Assembly (NCBI GenBank): GCA_027623555.1
Contig: JAQBSZ010000016.1
Location: 1-64,000 of the forward strand
Length of the DNA: 64,000 nt
Direction of reading: 5' to 3'
From: Pseudomonadota bacterium
GTDB lineage: Bacteria > Pseudomonadota > Gammaproteobacteria > Pseudomonadales > Pseudohongiellaceae
The translations under genes were made by a program, and so were the position numbers. Below, in pieces: positions 35,067 through 44,079 of the stretch. A model generated the notes under the pieces. The model did no database searches. It saw nothing but the letters and a program-made list of their open reading frames with translations, and was not told the origin of the DNA. Position 1 is the first letter of the stretch. Each line of letters opens with the position of its first letter.

Positions 35067-36074
35067 TTATCGAGTTCCTTCTGCGGCCATGCGCTCCTCG
35101 GCACGAGCCCCGCGCACAATGTTTACCATACCGTAATTACCTTCGTGGCAGGCATATTCATAGAGTTGCCCGGCCACCTTGGTCATGGGCACGATAGCGG
35201 TAACCTTGTCGGTAAAAGTCGACGGGTCATCGATAGTCCATTCATAGTTAACCGTGTAAGGGTTGATGCGAGTAAAACGCTCGGTGAGAATCTTGTTCTT
35301 TGAAGTACCCATGCCCTCATAACTCTGGGTCATGCCGTTGAAGTTGCGAGTCTCCACCACCAGCGTGTTGTCATCCCAGTAACCCTGAGAATCGCCCGAC
35401 CACAGGCCAATATTCTCATCCAGAAGCGGTCGTTCCCTGATGGCGACGATGCGTGCATCGTGAATCATCTCCATCAGGATCACGGCATGGTCCTGGTTCT
35501 GAAAGATCTGGATGTTGTTGTTATAAAGGCTTGGTGTAAATGGCGGCCCTGCGTTGAATCCAACGATGCAACGCTCGGAGAGTCCGCGATCTTCCGGGCC
35601 ATCTTTACCAATACCACCGACCGGGAAGCGCACGGGGCGTTCGCCAGTAATATCCGGGCCGAGCCCGCCAGCAATCGGCCGAATGCCTTCCACCAGGGCA
35701 GGAAATCGGCCGTTGGTTGGATATACGATATGGGAAGTGCGAATCTGGTCGGTAATACCGGCGCTCTCTACCCAGAAGTCATTGTAGCCACCGGGATTCG
35801 ATGCGCTTTCGATGCCCGGAACTGCCTGGTCGGATGCCTCATCGGCTGCTGCCAGTCTTGAGCGCAATTGCGCTATTTCGTCATCGGTCATAAATTGGCG
35901 ATCACCGAAGCGTTGCGGCCGTTGCATCGGCACGTTAGATGAAAAATTCCAGACGCCCTGCAGGTCAGGATGACCCCATTCGGTACGTGGTGCCACATAT
36001 AGTTCTTGAGCCAGCGAAGCCATGCCCAGCAACGAGCCAAGCGCCAATGCCAGGATTAAAAGAGTCTTCTTCAT
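35067..36074 (-). CDS. Exported protein of unknown function
   Basis: A 335-residue protein with a signal peptide (MKKTLLILALALGSLLGMASLAQ), probably periplasmic. It has no catalytic motif I know, but contains recurrent segments PRTEWGHPDLQGVWNFSS, SERCIVGFNAGPP, YNNNIQIFQNQDHAVILMEMIHDARIV, GYWDDNTLVVETRNFNG and YEYACHEGNYGM, which are seen in a large group of uncharacterised exported proteins in marine and soil bacteria. The start at 36074 has GGGG eight bases before it. Nothing nearby indicates function. Confidence 0.7.
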   Translation of the reverse strand: MKKTLLILALALGSLLGMASLAQELYVAPRTEWGHPDLQGVWNFSSNVPMQRPQRFGDRQFMTDDEIAQLRSRLAAADEASDQAVPGIESASNPGGYNDFWVESAGITDQIRTSHIVYPTNGRFPALVEGIRPIAGGLGPDITGERPVRFPVGGIGKDGPEDRGLSERCIVGFNAGPPFTPSLYNNNIQIFQNQDHAVILMEMIHDARIVAIRERPLLDENIGLWSGDSQGYWDDNTLVVETRNFNGMTQSYEGMGTSKNKILTERFTRINPYTVNYEWTIDDPSTFTDKVTAIVPMTKVAGQLYEYACHEGNYGMVNIVRGARAEERMAAEGTR

Positions 36075-36166
36075 TAGATACCCCAGGAACAAATAAGCAG
36101 TACTCCCAACGGTAGTGACTTTTTAATTCAGAATCAACTGGCAAGAGAGCAAGGGGTCAAGAACAT

Positions 36167-36263
36167 GGGGTCAGGTCTCCAATTGCACATATCTTCGCTT
36201 TGAACGATTTGAGACCTGAGCCCATCTTCTAGCGATTTTATGTGCAATTGGAGACCTGACCCC
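36167..36263. repeat. REP-like element with 25-bp perfect inverted repeat
   Basis: Left arm 36167-36191 begins GGGGTCAGGTCTCCAATTGC; right arm 36239-36263 is its exact reverse complement. The 47-base spacer contains another partial copy (GAGACCTGAGCCC). The head GGGGTCAGG resembles the RAYT/REP head of the palindrome in dnaE2 (GGGTCGGAG). It is located between the TorF-like gene and the exported-protein gene, both minus, and may act as terminator or mRNA stabiliser. Confidence 0.85.
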
Positions 36264-36268
36264 CGGAC

Positions 36269-36916
36269 TTAGAAAGTTTTTCCTATTGTGAATACGATGG
36301 CTTCACTCTCAGTTGGGCTTCCGGAAGAGCTGACCTGGTCGGACAATTCATCGCTGCTGAAGATGCCGGCAATGCCGAAATCGATGTCAGAAATAGTCGT
36401 ACCCCACCCGATCTCAATATAGTCACCGTCGAAATCATCACCGAAAGTACCATAGGTACCATACAGACCATTCTCGCCAGTGATGGTCAGCCCCAGGAAA
36501 TCGTAGTCCGCATCAGCGCCGAATCCATCCCACTCGCCGACAGAATACTCGAGGCTGAACATGCCATAACCCAGATTCAGATTAACTTCCTCATAAGTGT
36601 CATCGAACTCACCGGTGTAGTAGTAACCAGTGAAGCCAACACTGGCAGTAAATCCAGATTCAGTCTCAATGCCGTAACCGAAGTAACCATCTACTTCAGC
36701 CCCATCACCCACATCGGCAGCCCAGGAGCCTGCATAGAAACCACCCTCGGTCCAATCAATACCAACACTTGCGGAAGAGTTCTTTTGCAGGATGCCACGA
36801 TAGTAATATTCCGAAGCCCATCCAATGTTATAGGACACCTCTGCAGATGCGCTGGTGGCGATCAATCCGCTTGATGCCAATACTAGACCTGCAGCCAGGT
36901 GAGTTAATCTTTTCAT
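36269..36916 (-). CDS. TorF family putative porin (TIGR02001)
   Basis: A 215-residue outer-membrane protein with a signal peptide ending TSASA. The family motif SYNIGWASEYYYRGI opens the mature part, followed by acidic short-strand beta-barrel sequence with aromatic girdle residues and the terminal FTIGKTF. The ATG at 36916 has a very strong GGAGGAAG site. Homologues are induced by nutrient stress or choline/TMAO-related conditions in some species; no such link is visible here. A GGCAAGC/GCTTGCC hairpin (36943-36959) lies in its leader. Confidence 0.85.
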   Translation of the reverse strand: MKRLTHLAAGLVLASSGLIATSASAEVSYNIGWASEYYYRGILQKNSSASVGIDWTEGGFYAGSWAADVGDGAEVDGYFGYGIETESGFTASVGFTGYYYTGEFDDTYEEVNLNLGYGMFSLEYSVGEWDGFGADADYDFLGLTITGENGLYGTYGTFGDDFDGDYIEIGWGTTISDIDFGIAGIFSSDELSDQVSSSGSPTESEAIVFTIGKTF

Positions 36917-36942
36917 GTCTTCCTCCAAAAATAGTGTGAGAT

Positions 36943-36959
36943 GGCAAGCAGCGCTTGCC
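36943..36959. promoter_or_regulatory. Leader hairpin upstream of the TorF-like gene
   Basis: A perfect 7-bp inverted repeat GGCAAGC-AGC-GCTTGCC located 27 bases upstream of the ATG. There is no T-tract. It could be an operator or a leader structure of the porin mRNA; the rest of 36960-37178 shows no gene. Confidence 0.35.
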
Positions 36960-37178
36960 GCTGAAAGTGTTTACTTCCTACTCTCGACTTAGCAAAGAAC
37001 GCGCCAACATGGGCAAATCCCCGTAATACCGGGTGCTCAGACGAATAGTGAGGTTTCGACAGCGGCAGGGCGCTGTAAATTGGTGCAATTAGGTTGGGGC
37101 AGACCAGTCGTGCACCATAAAGAGGCAGGAATTTGTAAAGCCAGGTAGGGGCGACCGCAGGCCGGACTACAGCCTGCT

Positions 37179-37439
37179 TTAAGTCTCGCTCGTTACTGAC
37201 GTGTCGCTTGACTGCTTTGGACTGTAGTGGGCACTTGGATTGGCCCGGTTGACCACCATTCGACTATGCAAATTAGTCACGATAGTGCTTCCCCACTTCT
37301 CAAATAGAAAGGGCAGAAAAGCGTGTAACAGGCAGACAACGGCGGCAAAAAAAAGTGCCACTGCAAACGCCAGCGCATGTTGCATATGCTGAAAATAGCT
37401 TTCATCAACGCTTTGCAGGTGGCTCACCAGTCTTCCCAT
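37179..37439 (-). CDS. DUF6356 family small membrane protein
   Basis: An 86-residue protein with two hydrophobic segments (LAFAVALFFAAVVCLLHAF and LPFLF) after a conserved N-terminal SVDESYFQHMQHA. The combination YF-H-MQ, CLLHAFLPFLFEKWGS and TNLHSRMV matches the DUF6356 family of inner-membrane proteins of unknown role. It is divergent from the Lrp-family gene. Confidence 0.75.
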   Translation of the reverse strand: MGRLVSHLQSVDESYFQHMQHALAFAVALFFAAVVCLLHAFLPFLFEKWGSTIVTNLHSRMVVNRANPSAHYSPKQSSDTSVTSET

Positions 37440-37619
37440 ATCTATTCCTTTTCCATAATCTGAAAATCAGCACGCATCTACCTTGAGGAACTTTGCGCTG
37501 ATTCGAATGCGTGAAAGCATAGCAGGCTTGCCCTGGGAGATTTTTGCGAATATTCTAGGGTCTTTCCCTATTTATAGTTATATATACCCTTAATCTGACA
37601 ATATATAGATTTGTATTCT

Positions 37620-38084
37620 ATGGATAAGATTGATCGCAATATTCTTGCACTACTGCAAAATAACTCAGAAATGCCTACATCCGAGATTGCCCAGGCTGTT
37701 GGCCTTTCGACGACTCCCTGCTGGCGACGCATTCAGAAACTCGAAGCTGAGGGTGTTATTGCCAAGCGGGTCGTTCTGTTAAATCGGGACAAGCTCAATC
37801 TCGGTGTCGACGTGTTCATTTCAGTAAAAACCAATCAACACAATTGGGACTGGCTGGCCAATTTTTCGGAAGCGGTTGCCCGCTTCCCGGAAGTAGTCGA
37901 GTTCTATCGCATGGCTGGGGAGGCGGACTACCTGTTAAGAGTCGTGGTTCCTGATATTCCGGCATTTGATAAGTTCTATAAAAAGTTAGTGCAGTCCGCC
38001 GATCTGGCAGACGTGTCATCGAGTTTCGCCATGGAGCAGATCAAGTACACTACTTCCTTGCCGCTGGATTATATCGTCTCTTGA
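37620..38084 (+). CDS. Lrp/AsnC family transcriptional regulator
   Basis: A 154-residue regulator. The HTH is at about 3-50 (LDKIDRNILALLQNNSEMPTSEIAQAVGLS; the second helix is TPCWRRIQKLEAEG). The RAM domain has VVEFYRMAGEADYLLRVVV and ends near FAMEQIKYTT. The start is the ATG at 37620; a TTG is in frame three codons upstream. It probably senses an amino acid and controls the serine hydrolase or the DUF6356 gene, but no operator is visible. Confidence 0.9.
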   Translation: MDKIDRNILALLQNNSEMPTSEIAQAVGLSTTPCWRRIQKLEAEGVIAKRVVLLNRDKLNLGVDVFISVKTNQHNWDWLANFSEAVARFPEVVEFYRMAGEADYLLRVVVPDIPAFDKFYKKLVQSADLADVSSSFAMEQIKYTTSLPLDYIVS

Positions 38085-38226
38085 TAGCTACTAGTTTTTC
38101 GCAACCCCAACACAAACAGTCCATCTTGAACACACTAGTGTTATTGGCCCTGACCGCGTTACTATCGCTTGCTCTTCTAAAATCCCTACCCTCAGGAAAA
38201 CCGAACAAGAAAGCGTGGAGAACCCT

Positions 38227-39546
38227 ATGAGAAATTCAGATTACGGTAATCGGCTCGGCTACTTCGTCACTATTCTGACCAGCCTGGTCCTGCTTGCTTC
38301 GAGTGCCCAGGCCGACAACACCTGGCCCGATGAGGAAGTCGGCGCTACCGCAGCCGGATTCACCGAAGAAGGCATCGCAGCGCTCGACGCTGCCATGGAG
38401 AAGATCGTCGCTGACCAGGATGTCGCTGGCATGATATGGATGCTGGCCAAAGACGGCAAAATTGCCACCTTGAAAACTTCTGGCCTGGCCAGGGTCGATG
38501 ATCAGGCCCCGATGACCAAGGATTCCCTGTTTCGAATCTATTCCATGACCAAGCCGGTAACTGGAGTGGCTTTGATGATGCTGCACGAAGAAGGGCTGTG
38601 GAAATTCGACGATCCCATTAGCAAGTACGTCCCTGAATTCACCAATTTGAAAGTAATGACCAGTTACGATGCCGACGGCAATATGGAACTGGTGGCACTG
38701 GACCGCGAGCCCACGATGCGGGAGTTATTGAATCACTCGGCGGGGTTTGGCTATGGCCTGGGCGGTGACGACCCGGTTAACAATGCGTTTCGCGATCAGG
38801 GCGTATTGGCCTCTGAAGATCTCGATGAACTGATAGACAAGGTCGCGGGTATTCCCTTGTTGTTTCAACCCGGGGAAGCCTGGTCCTACTCCGTGGCGGT
38901 AGACATCCAGGGATACATCGTGCAGCAAATCTCCGGGCTCAGGTTTGGCGATTTTCTCGAGCAGCGGATTTTTCAACCTCTCGCTATGAGTGACACGCGT
39001 TTCTATGTGGCCGCACAGGATCGAGATCGATTCGCCGAAGTACACAACTGGGATGCCGAACGTAATCGCCTGGTGCAGCGTCCACATCGGACTGACCGGC
39101 CCAGCTATCTGAATCCGCAGCGGATGGAATCCGGTGGTGGTGGCCTGGTTTCCTCGACCCATGACTATGCGCGGTTTCTGCAGATGTTGGTAAACGAAGG
39201 TGCACTGGATGACGCACGCATTCTGACTCCGGAATCGGTTCGCATCATGCGCACCAATAGCCTGCGTGATGAATTGAACGTGGGCGGAAATGCCGAGCGG
39301 CGTGGACAGGAGGGAGTTGGCTTCGGTGTGGATTTCGCCGTTATCTCCGATCCCGATGCAGCCAATTCACCGCAGGGAGCGGGTACTTACTATTGGAGCG
39401 GGGCTGCCGGAACCTGGTTCTGGATCGATCCTACCCAGGACATGTTCTGGCTCGGTATGATTCAGGCCCAGGGTGAGCAGCGTCCCGGTGCTGCAAATAT
39501 GCGCCGCGTGGCTAACGACATAATCTACAACAGCCTGGCGCAATAA
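38227..39546 (+). CDS. Exported serine hydrolase, beta-lactamase/esterase family (PF00144)
   Basis: A 439-residue protein with a signal peptide (LTSLVLLASSAQA). Catalytic motifs of the class C beta-lactamase/esterase group are SMTK (Ser106, Lys109, in RIYSMTKPVTG), the Tyr of YSV (about 216-218, in AWSYSVAVD), and a C-terminal FGV...GAGTYYWSG segment standing for the KTG. Family members are peptidases or esterases more often than beta-lactamases. The ATG at 38227 has GGAG seven bases upstream. A hairpin follows the stop. Confidence 0.88.
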   Translation: MRNSDYGNRLGYFVTILTSLVLLASSAQADNTWPDEEVGATAAGFTEEGIAALDAAMEKIVADQDVAGMIWMLAKDGKIATLKTSGLARVDDQAPMTKDSLFRIYSMTKPVTGVALMMLHEEGLWKFDDPISKYVPEFTNLKVMTSYDADGNMELVALDREPTMRELLNHSAGFGYGLGGDDPVNNAFRDQGVLASEDLDELIDKVAGIPLLFQPGEAWSYSVAVDIQGYIVQQISGLRFGDFLEQRIFQPLAMSDTRFYVAAQDRDRFAEVHNWDAERNRLVQRPHRTDRPSYLNPQRMESGGGGLVSSTHDYARFLQMLVNEGALDDARILTPESVRIMRTNSLRDELNVGGNAERRGQEGVGFGVDFAVISDPDAANSPQGAGTYYWSGAAGTWFWIDPTQDMFWLGMIQAQGEQRPGAANMRRVANDIIYNSLAQ

Positions 39547-39558
39547 ACTTTTTCAGGT

Positions 39559-39594
39559 AAGGCTGGTAGGCAGTTTAACTGTGCTACCAGCTTT
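39559..39594 (+). terminator. Stem-loop after the serine hydrolase gene
   Basis: GCTGGTAG pairs with CTACCAGC (39562-39569/39584-39591), with an inner CAGT/ACTG. It is followed by only TTT, so it may be a weak or factor-assisted terminator. Confidence 0.5.
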
Positions 39595-39646
39595 AAAATT
39601 TCAACTTGATTGTTCATAACGCATTAGTGCCCGCGAGGAGGTGCCC

Positions 39647-39979
39647 GTGGTAGTCGTTATTTTTAGATCTCGAATTAAAGAAGCATGTAGTGACGAGTAT
39701 TACGCCAAAGCCGCGGAAATGGGGAGAATAGCGGAATCAATGCCAGGCTTTATTTCCTATAAAGCCTACTCAGCGCAAGACGGCGAAAGAGTCTCTATTC
39801 ATGAGTGGGATACCGCGGAACATTTACGGGCGTGGCGAGATCATCCGCGACACTCTGAGGTGCAGGCATACGGCCGTGAACATTTTTATCGGGATTACAC
39901 GTCATACGTTTGCGACAACCCACGAGAATCACGCTTTGTCGATCCAACAGAGAAAGAATCAACGGAAGACGTCAAATAG
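39647..39979 (+). CDS. Antibiotic biosynthesis monooxygenase (ABM) domain protein
   Basis: A 110-residue ABM-fold protein. The usual order is present: VVVIFRSRIKE strand, helix YAKAAEMGRIAESMPGFI and the strand ERVSIHEWDTAEHLRAWRDHPRHSEVQ. These small dimers act on aromatic or quinone-like substrates or in reactive-species defence. The start is GTG 39647, six bases after GGAG; the preceding GTG at 39641 would abut the GGAG. The 3' end overlaps the convergent GST gene by 8 bases. Confidence 0.85.
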   Translation: MVVVIFRSRIKEACSDEYYAKAAEMGRIAESMPGFISYKAYSAQDGERVSIHEWDTAEHLRAWRDHPRHSEVQAYGREHFYRDYTSYVCDNPRESRFVDPTEKESTEDVK

Positions 39980-40625
39980 GTACCGGAATTTCGAGTTGTT
40001 GAGGTACTGCATAGCCTCGCTGCACGGCTGGTCGTTCGGCAATTCTTACATACCAGTCTCTCAGTCGAGGATAGTCATTAAGGTTCATTAGTTGCCATTC
40101 GAAACGAGAAATCCAGGGCCAGGTGGCGATATCCACAATTGAATAATCGTCAACTATGTATTCTCGATCCTTAAGTCGCACCTCCAGCACCTGGTAAAGT
40201 CTGGCATTTTCCTTACTGTAGCGTTCTTCGGCGTAGGGCGCCTTTCCCGGATTGAAGCGAACAAAGTGATGAGTTTGTCCCAGCATTGGACCGATGTGCC
40301 CCATTTGAAACATCAACCATTCCATTTCTCTCCAGAATTTCTCGCCAATGGGACTCATTAATTTGCCGGTCTTGTTTGCCAGATACATAAGAATGGCACC
40401 TGACTCCATAAGGCTGATTCCCGTATCATGATCGACGATAGCCGGTATCTTGTTGTTGGGGCTGAACGCAACAAATTCCTCAGCGTGCTGCTCGCCTTTG
40501 GTAATGTCGATTGGGAATACCCGGTAGGGCAATTCCAGCTCTTCCAGCATAATAGACACTTTCCGACCATTGGGAGTCGCCCAGGTATAGAGATCAATTC
40601 CGTTACCATTTTCCTGTTTTGTCAC
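39972..40625 (-). CDS. Glutathione S-transferase, nu/YfcG-like
   Basis: A 217-residue GST. The thioredoxin-like N-terminal domain contains LYTWATPNGRKVSIMLEELELPY with the cis-Pro in KIPAIVDH and the SGAILMYLA turn; the helical C-terminal domain ends PAVQRGYAV. The TPNGRKV segment, with Thr and Asn in place of Tyr or Cys, matches the nu class (YfcG/YghU), which reduces disulfides with two glutathiones. The start is GTG 40625 after GAGGAA. Confidence 0.9.
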   Translation of the reverse strand: MTKQENGNGIDLYTWATPNGRKVSIMLEELELPYRVFPIDITKGEQHAEEFVAFSPNNKIPAIVDHDTGISLMESGAILMYLANKTGKLMSPIGEKFWREMEWLMFQMGHIGPMLGQTHHFVRFNPGKAPYAEERYSKENARLYQVLEVRLKDREYIVDDYSIVDIATWPWISRFEWQLMNLNDYPRLRDWYVRIAERPAVQRGYAVPQQLEIPVPI

Positions 40626-40692
40626 TTTTGTTCCTCGTAGAATTCAAATCAGATATTTTTACCGCAGGGTTTCTCAATATGTCTATTACGTC

Positions 40693-41103
40693 ATGCTGAA
40701 AGTTTACGAACTTATCACTGTGCCTGGTCATTCCATGCATGGGGACTGGACGATTCCAGGTCGGGAGTATAGCTATATTTCCCTGGTTGATCTTGTACCT
40801 GCATTATTGCCAGGCAGGAAACCGGAATCGATAGAGTTTGATGAAATTTGTGCAAAACCAGGCGATATGTATGGCTCCGATAGTTTTGCGGGCCAGCGCT
40901 TCGAAGACGCCGATACCCGTTATCCTGGTTTCCTGGTCAGAGACATGCCCAATCCCTGCAATCTGCCCTTTCGGATGATCGACGGCAGGCGCAGGCTAGA
41001 GAAGCTGCGTCGTCAAGGCGCCATCGCTGCCCGGTTCTTTGTCTTTGAATTCGACGAAATTCAGCCTTTTATCTTCGACTTCGAGTTGCTTTCCCAGCCC
41101 TGA
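40693..41103 (+). CDS. Uncharacterised protein with ParB-like nuclease-type motif
   Basis: A 136-residue soluble protein, not recognised with certainty. The stretch LPFRMIDGRRRLEKLRRQG followed by FFVFEFDEIQPFIF resembles the ParB/sulfiredoxin fold (the '-DGxHRL-' box), in which a substituted first part (VPGHSMHGDWTIPGREYSYIS) replaces the usual one. No HTH follows, unlike chromosomal ParB. The GST gene is divergent, and the TPR-like exported protein gene is downstream on the same strand. Confidence 0.55.
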   Translation: MLKVYELITVPGHSMHGDWTIPGREYSYISLVDLVPALLPGRKPESIEFDEICAKPGDMYGSDSFAGQRFEDADTRYPGFLVRDMPNPCNLPFRMIDGRRRLEKLRRQGAIAARFFVFEFDEIQPFIFDFELLSQP

Positions 41104-41166
41104 GAATTGCTCATCGCCTGATTTGTCGGTATCCTGAAACGCTCTCCATCTTGGAGTCTTCAGGGC

Positions 41167-42492
41167 ATGCACCGTTTCCTCCCGACCGCCGCTGTTTTCC
41201 TAGTTTGCCTGATACCGGCCGCAGGGCAGGAAGCTGTTAACTCCGCAGAAGAGCAATGGCTGAACAATTTCCAGTATGTCTTCGCCGAGCAATTGCTTAA
41301 CACGGGCGTGCTCGCCATGGAGCAGGGTGAGTTTCAGCTCGCCGAACAGAATTTTTCCGAGGCTATCCAGGTTATCAAAGTCAACAATGGCCTGGATTCT
41401 AAATTTCAAATTCCAGCATTAGGCAAAATGATTGAAGCGCTACTTGCTCAACGCAGATGGGAAGCCGTCGATCAGCAACTCGGCTATTTTGACTGGCTTA
41501 ATCTGCACAACTATTACAAGAATATTTACGACTATCTCGAAGGTAGCAAAGAATTAAGCCGACTCTTTTTGCAGGCATCGGCGGACTATACCAATCCACA
41601 GAGTGCTCGCTATCTAATTGCTGCCAAAAACCTGAACTGGCAGGTAGTGAGTGCTATTGAGACGACACTCGGAACAGACCATCAACTGCTCGTTCCGTGG
41701 CTTTACGAAATTGTCCTGATCCATTCCTATCAGAGCAGTCTGATAAAACGTCGCGGCATGACCAGTTACGAATTCAAGTCTGAGTCTGAGTCTGATGTGA
41801 TTGTTTCGGGTTGGTCAATAGGAAGAAACGAGTCGCTGCAACTCAGTTACTCGATTGGAAATGAATTGTTGGAGCGCATTCGCTCGCTCTACGCTGCCAG
41901 AGAAGATACTTCGGCAGCGACCGATGCCATAATGCAAGTCTATCTCGGCGACTGGGAACTGCTGTTTAACAATAACCGCTCAGCGTTAGATCACTACCGA
42001 AGTGCCCGTCAGGCTCTTGCCGAAGCGAATCTGAATGCAGATGAAATTCAACAGTTTTTTAGCAAGCCAACAATCCTGCCACAAAGAGAATTGAACACTG
42101 AATGGCCAGTAACCAATGCACTATCGGTAGAAGATCCTCTGCGGTTTGCTGCCTGGTCGACTAACTATCCAGCCTTGACGGTGCCGTCTGCTTTTGACAG
42201 TTCTGAACCATCACGCTTCAGCGTCCTGGCTACATTCAACCTGCGGCCACTGGAGAGGTCGAATGCAGAAAGGGTAAAACTGATTGCAGATGGAAGTTTT
42301 GGCGTACATCAATTGCAGATTCAGAACGCTGTCCCAGACAGTGGATTTGTAAGAGACCTGGCTGCGCGAAGTATACGCCAGTTGAAAATTCGCCCGCGAC
42401 TGGAATCCGGATCGTTTGTACCGTCTGTGGGCATACAGCTGGAGTACATCTTTTCGCCGGAAGAGCAGGCTCTCATAATAGGTAACAACTGA
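41167..42492 (+). CDS. Exported protein with TPR-like region, unknown function
   Basis: A 441-residue protein with a signal peptide (MHRFLPTAAVFLVCLIPAAG). Residues about 30-90 and 235-280 resemble TPR helices (LNTGVLAMEQGEFQLAEQNFSEAI). The C-terminal 80 residues (FNLRPLERSNAERVKLIADGSFGVHQLQI, then IRQLKIRPRLESGSFVPSVGI) resemble the TonB C-terminal fold found in periplasmic 'energy transducer' relatives. It precedes a small lipoprotein gene by 9 bases, so the two form an operon. No specific function is assigned. Confidence 0.65.
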   Translation: MHRFLPTAAVFLVCLIPAAGQEAVNSAEEQWLNNFQYVFAEQLLNTGVLAMEQGEFQLAEQNFSEAIQVIKVNNGLDSKFQIPALGKMIEALLAQRRWEAVDQQLGYFDWLNLHNYYKNIYDYLEGSKELSRLFLQASADYTNPQSARYLIAAKNLNWQVVSAIETTLGTDHQLLVPWLYEIVLIHSYQSSLIKRRGMTSYEFKSESESDVIVSGWSIGRNESLQLSYSIGNELLERIRSLYAAREDTSAATDAIMQVYLGDWELLFNNNRSALDHYRSARQALAEANLNADEIQQFFSKPTILPQRELNTEWPVTNALSVEDPLRFAAWSTNYPALTVPSAFDSSEPSRFSVLATFNLRPLERSNAERVKLIADGSFGVHQLQIQNAVPDSGFVRDLAARSIRQLKIRPRLESGSFVPSVGIQLEYIFSPEEQALIIGNN

Positions 42493-42501
42493 TTTACGAA
42501 T

Positions 42502-42777
42502 ATGTCGAAATTTAGCAACCAGTTGATTATTCCCTTGCTTGCCTTGTTGGTGGCCTGTGTCATTCCGCCCGATGAAAACACCGAAGAAATGGTGCGCCTC
42601 CCCACGGATGCGGAAGTTGAACAGTACAATGCTTCAGTGGCTCCTGAGGAGAGAATTGTGTGCCGCCGCGAGATCCCTGTGGGTACTAACATACCGCGGC
42701 GCTTGTGCCGAATGGTAAGAGATGTCGAGGAAACCAGTACATTTCATCGTGATCAATTACGCCGGGTACTGCGTTAA
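42502..42777 (+). CDS. Small lipoprotein, unknown function
   Basis: A 91-residue lipoprotein with signal IIPLLALLVAC (lipobox LVAC, Cys at about 19). A central EERIVCRREIPVGTNIPRRLCR motif with two Cys residues is shared by several small exported gammaproteobacterial proteins. It is directly after the TPR-like gene (9-base gap) on the same strand. Confidence 0.7.
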   Translation: MSKFSNQLIIPLLALLVACVIPPDENTEEMVRLPTDAEVEQYNASVAPEERIVCRREIPVGTNIPRRLCRMVRDVEETSTFHRDQLRRVLR

Positions 42778-42817
42778 GTGGCACTCGATCTGCGGTTGGA
42801 CCGAAGGATATATTTTC

Positions 42818-44047
42818 CTAACAGTCCCGAATAAAATCGTAGTCGATCGGTTTCGCCAGATCGATGCTATAGTGTTCTGATTGCATCGGATATTTCAGTC
42901 CAGTCGCACAATTGAACAACATCGTGCGTTCATTCGATTTGATGCGGCCACTTTTCAATTCCTGTTTTAATGCGGCCAGTGTGGCGGCCCCCTCCGGGCA
43001 CAACAGAATTCCTTCTTTAAGCGCGCACTCACGATGCGCCTGGTTGATTGCCTCGTCACTCACAGCCACGGCGAATCCATCACTCTCTCTGACCGCATCA
43101 AGGATCAGGAAATCTCCAACTGCCGCAGGAACCCGAATGCCCGCAGCGATAGTGGCTGCATTCTGCCAGGGTTCAGCGTGGCGAGTGCCTTCTTCGAAGG
43201 CTTTCACAATAGGTGCACACCCCTCTGCCTGCACGGCCACCATTCGTGGGCGTTTCGAACCAATCCAGCCTATCGCTTCCAATTCATTAAACGCTTTCCA
43301 CATGCCAATCAATCCTGTTCCGCCACCAGTGGGATAAAGAATAACATCCGGCACTTCCCAGCCTAGCTGTTCTGCCAGTTCCAGGCCCATGGTTTTCTTA
43401 CCCTCAATTCGATAGGGCTCCTTAAGCGTGGAGGTGTCGAACCAGTGCATTACTTCTTTCCCCTCTCCCACGATCTTTCCGCAGTCGTTGATCAGACCGT
43501 TCGCCAGGAAAGTCTTGGCGCCCTGAAAGGCTATCTCTTCTACATTTACCTTCGGCGTGTCTGCCGGACAAAAAACAAACGTCTCTATATCTGCCCGGGA
43601 ACAATACGCAGCCAGCGCCGCACCCGCATTACCGTTAGTTGGCATGGCCATGCGTTTCACCCCCAATTCCCTGGCCATGGCCACAGCCAGCGCCAGGCCT
43701 CTGGCCTTGAACGAGCCAGTCGGTAAACGGCCTTCATCCTTAATCAGGATTTCACCGCAACCAAGCTCCCGCTGAATTTTATTTGCCGGCAGGATCGGCG
43801 TCATCACCTCACCGAGGCGCACGACATTCTCAGACCTTCGAACAGGCAGAAATTCCCGGTACCGCCAGAATTCATTAAGGCGTGATCGCAGATCTTCTTT
43901 ACGGACCGCCTTGCCGAGAGCGTCGAGGTCATAGCGCACCAGCAGGGGCTTGCCAGCCTCAGATAAGCCATGGAGTTGATCGGCGGGATAACGCTTCCCG
44001 GTGTAGCTACACTCGAGATGCGAAACAAATGTTTGAAATTCTTGCAT
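42818..44047 (-). CDS. thrC: Threonine synthase
   Basis: A 409-residue PLP enzyme of the short threonine synthase type. The PLP lysine is in PTGSFKARGLALA (about 110), then MPTNGNAGAALAAYCSRA and the glycine-rich phosphate-binding loop YPTGGGTGLIGM. It converts O-phosphohomoserine to threonine. The N-terminal Cys motif is degenerate (only ECSYTGK). It is downstream of, and oriented with, the cytochrome b561 gene. Paralogues acting on other amino acids have the same fold, so the reaction is likely but not proven. Confidence 0.85.
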   Translation of the reverse strand: MQEFQTFVSHLECSYTGKRYPADQLHGLSEAGKPLLVRYDLDALGKAVRKEDLRSRLNEFWRYREFLPVRRSENVVRLGEVMTPILPANKIQRELGCGEILIKDEGRLPTGSFKARGLALAVAMARELGVKRMAMPTNGNAGAALAAYCSRADIETFVFCPADTPKVNVEEIAFQGAKTFLANGLINDCGKIVGEGKEVMHWFDTSTLKEPYRIEGKKTMGLELAEQLGWEVPDVILYPTGGGTGLIGMWKAFNELEAIGWIGSKRPRMVAVQAEGCAPIVKAFEEGTRHAEPWQNAATIAAGIRVPAAVGDFLILDAVRESDGFAVAVSDEAINQAHRECALKEGILLCPEGAATLAALKQELKSGRIKSNERTMLFNCATGLKYPMQSEHYSIDLAKPIDYDFIRDC

Positions 44048-44079
44048 GCTTAACTCACTTTATTGAATGGGCTCCATTT

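Noticed and set aside
37081-37178. Possible small RNA or gene between the TorF-like and DUF6356 genes
   Set aside because: No start, family or RNA structure with a terminator was visible.
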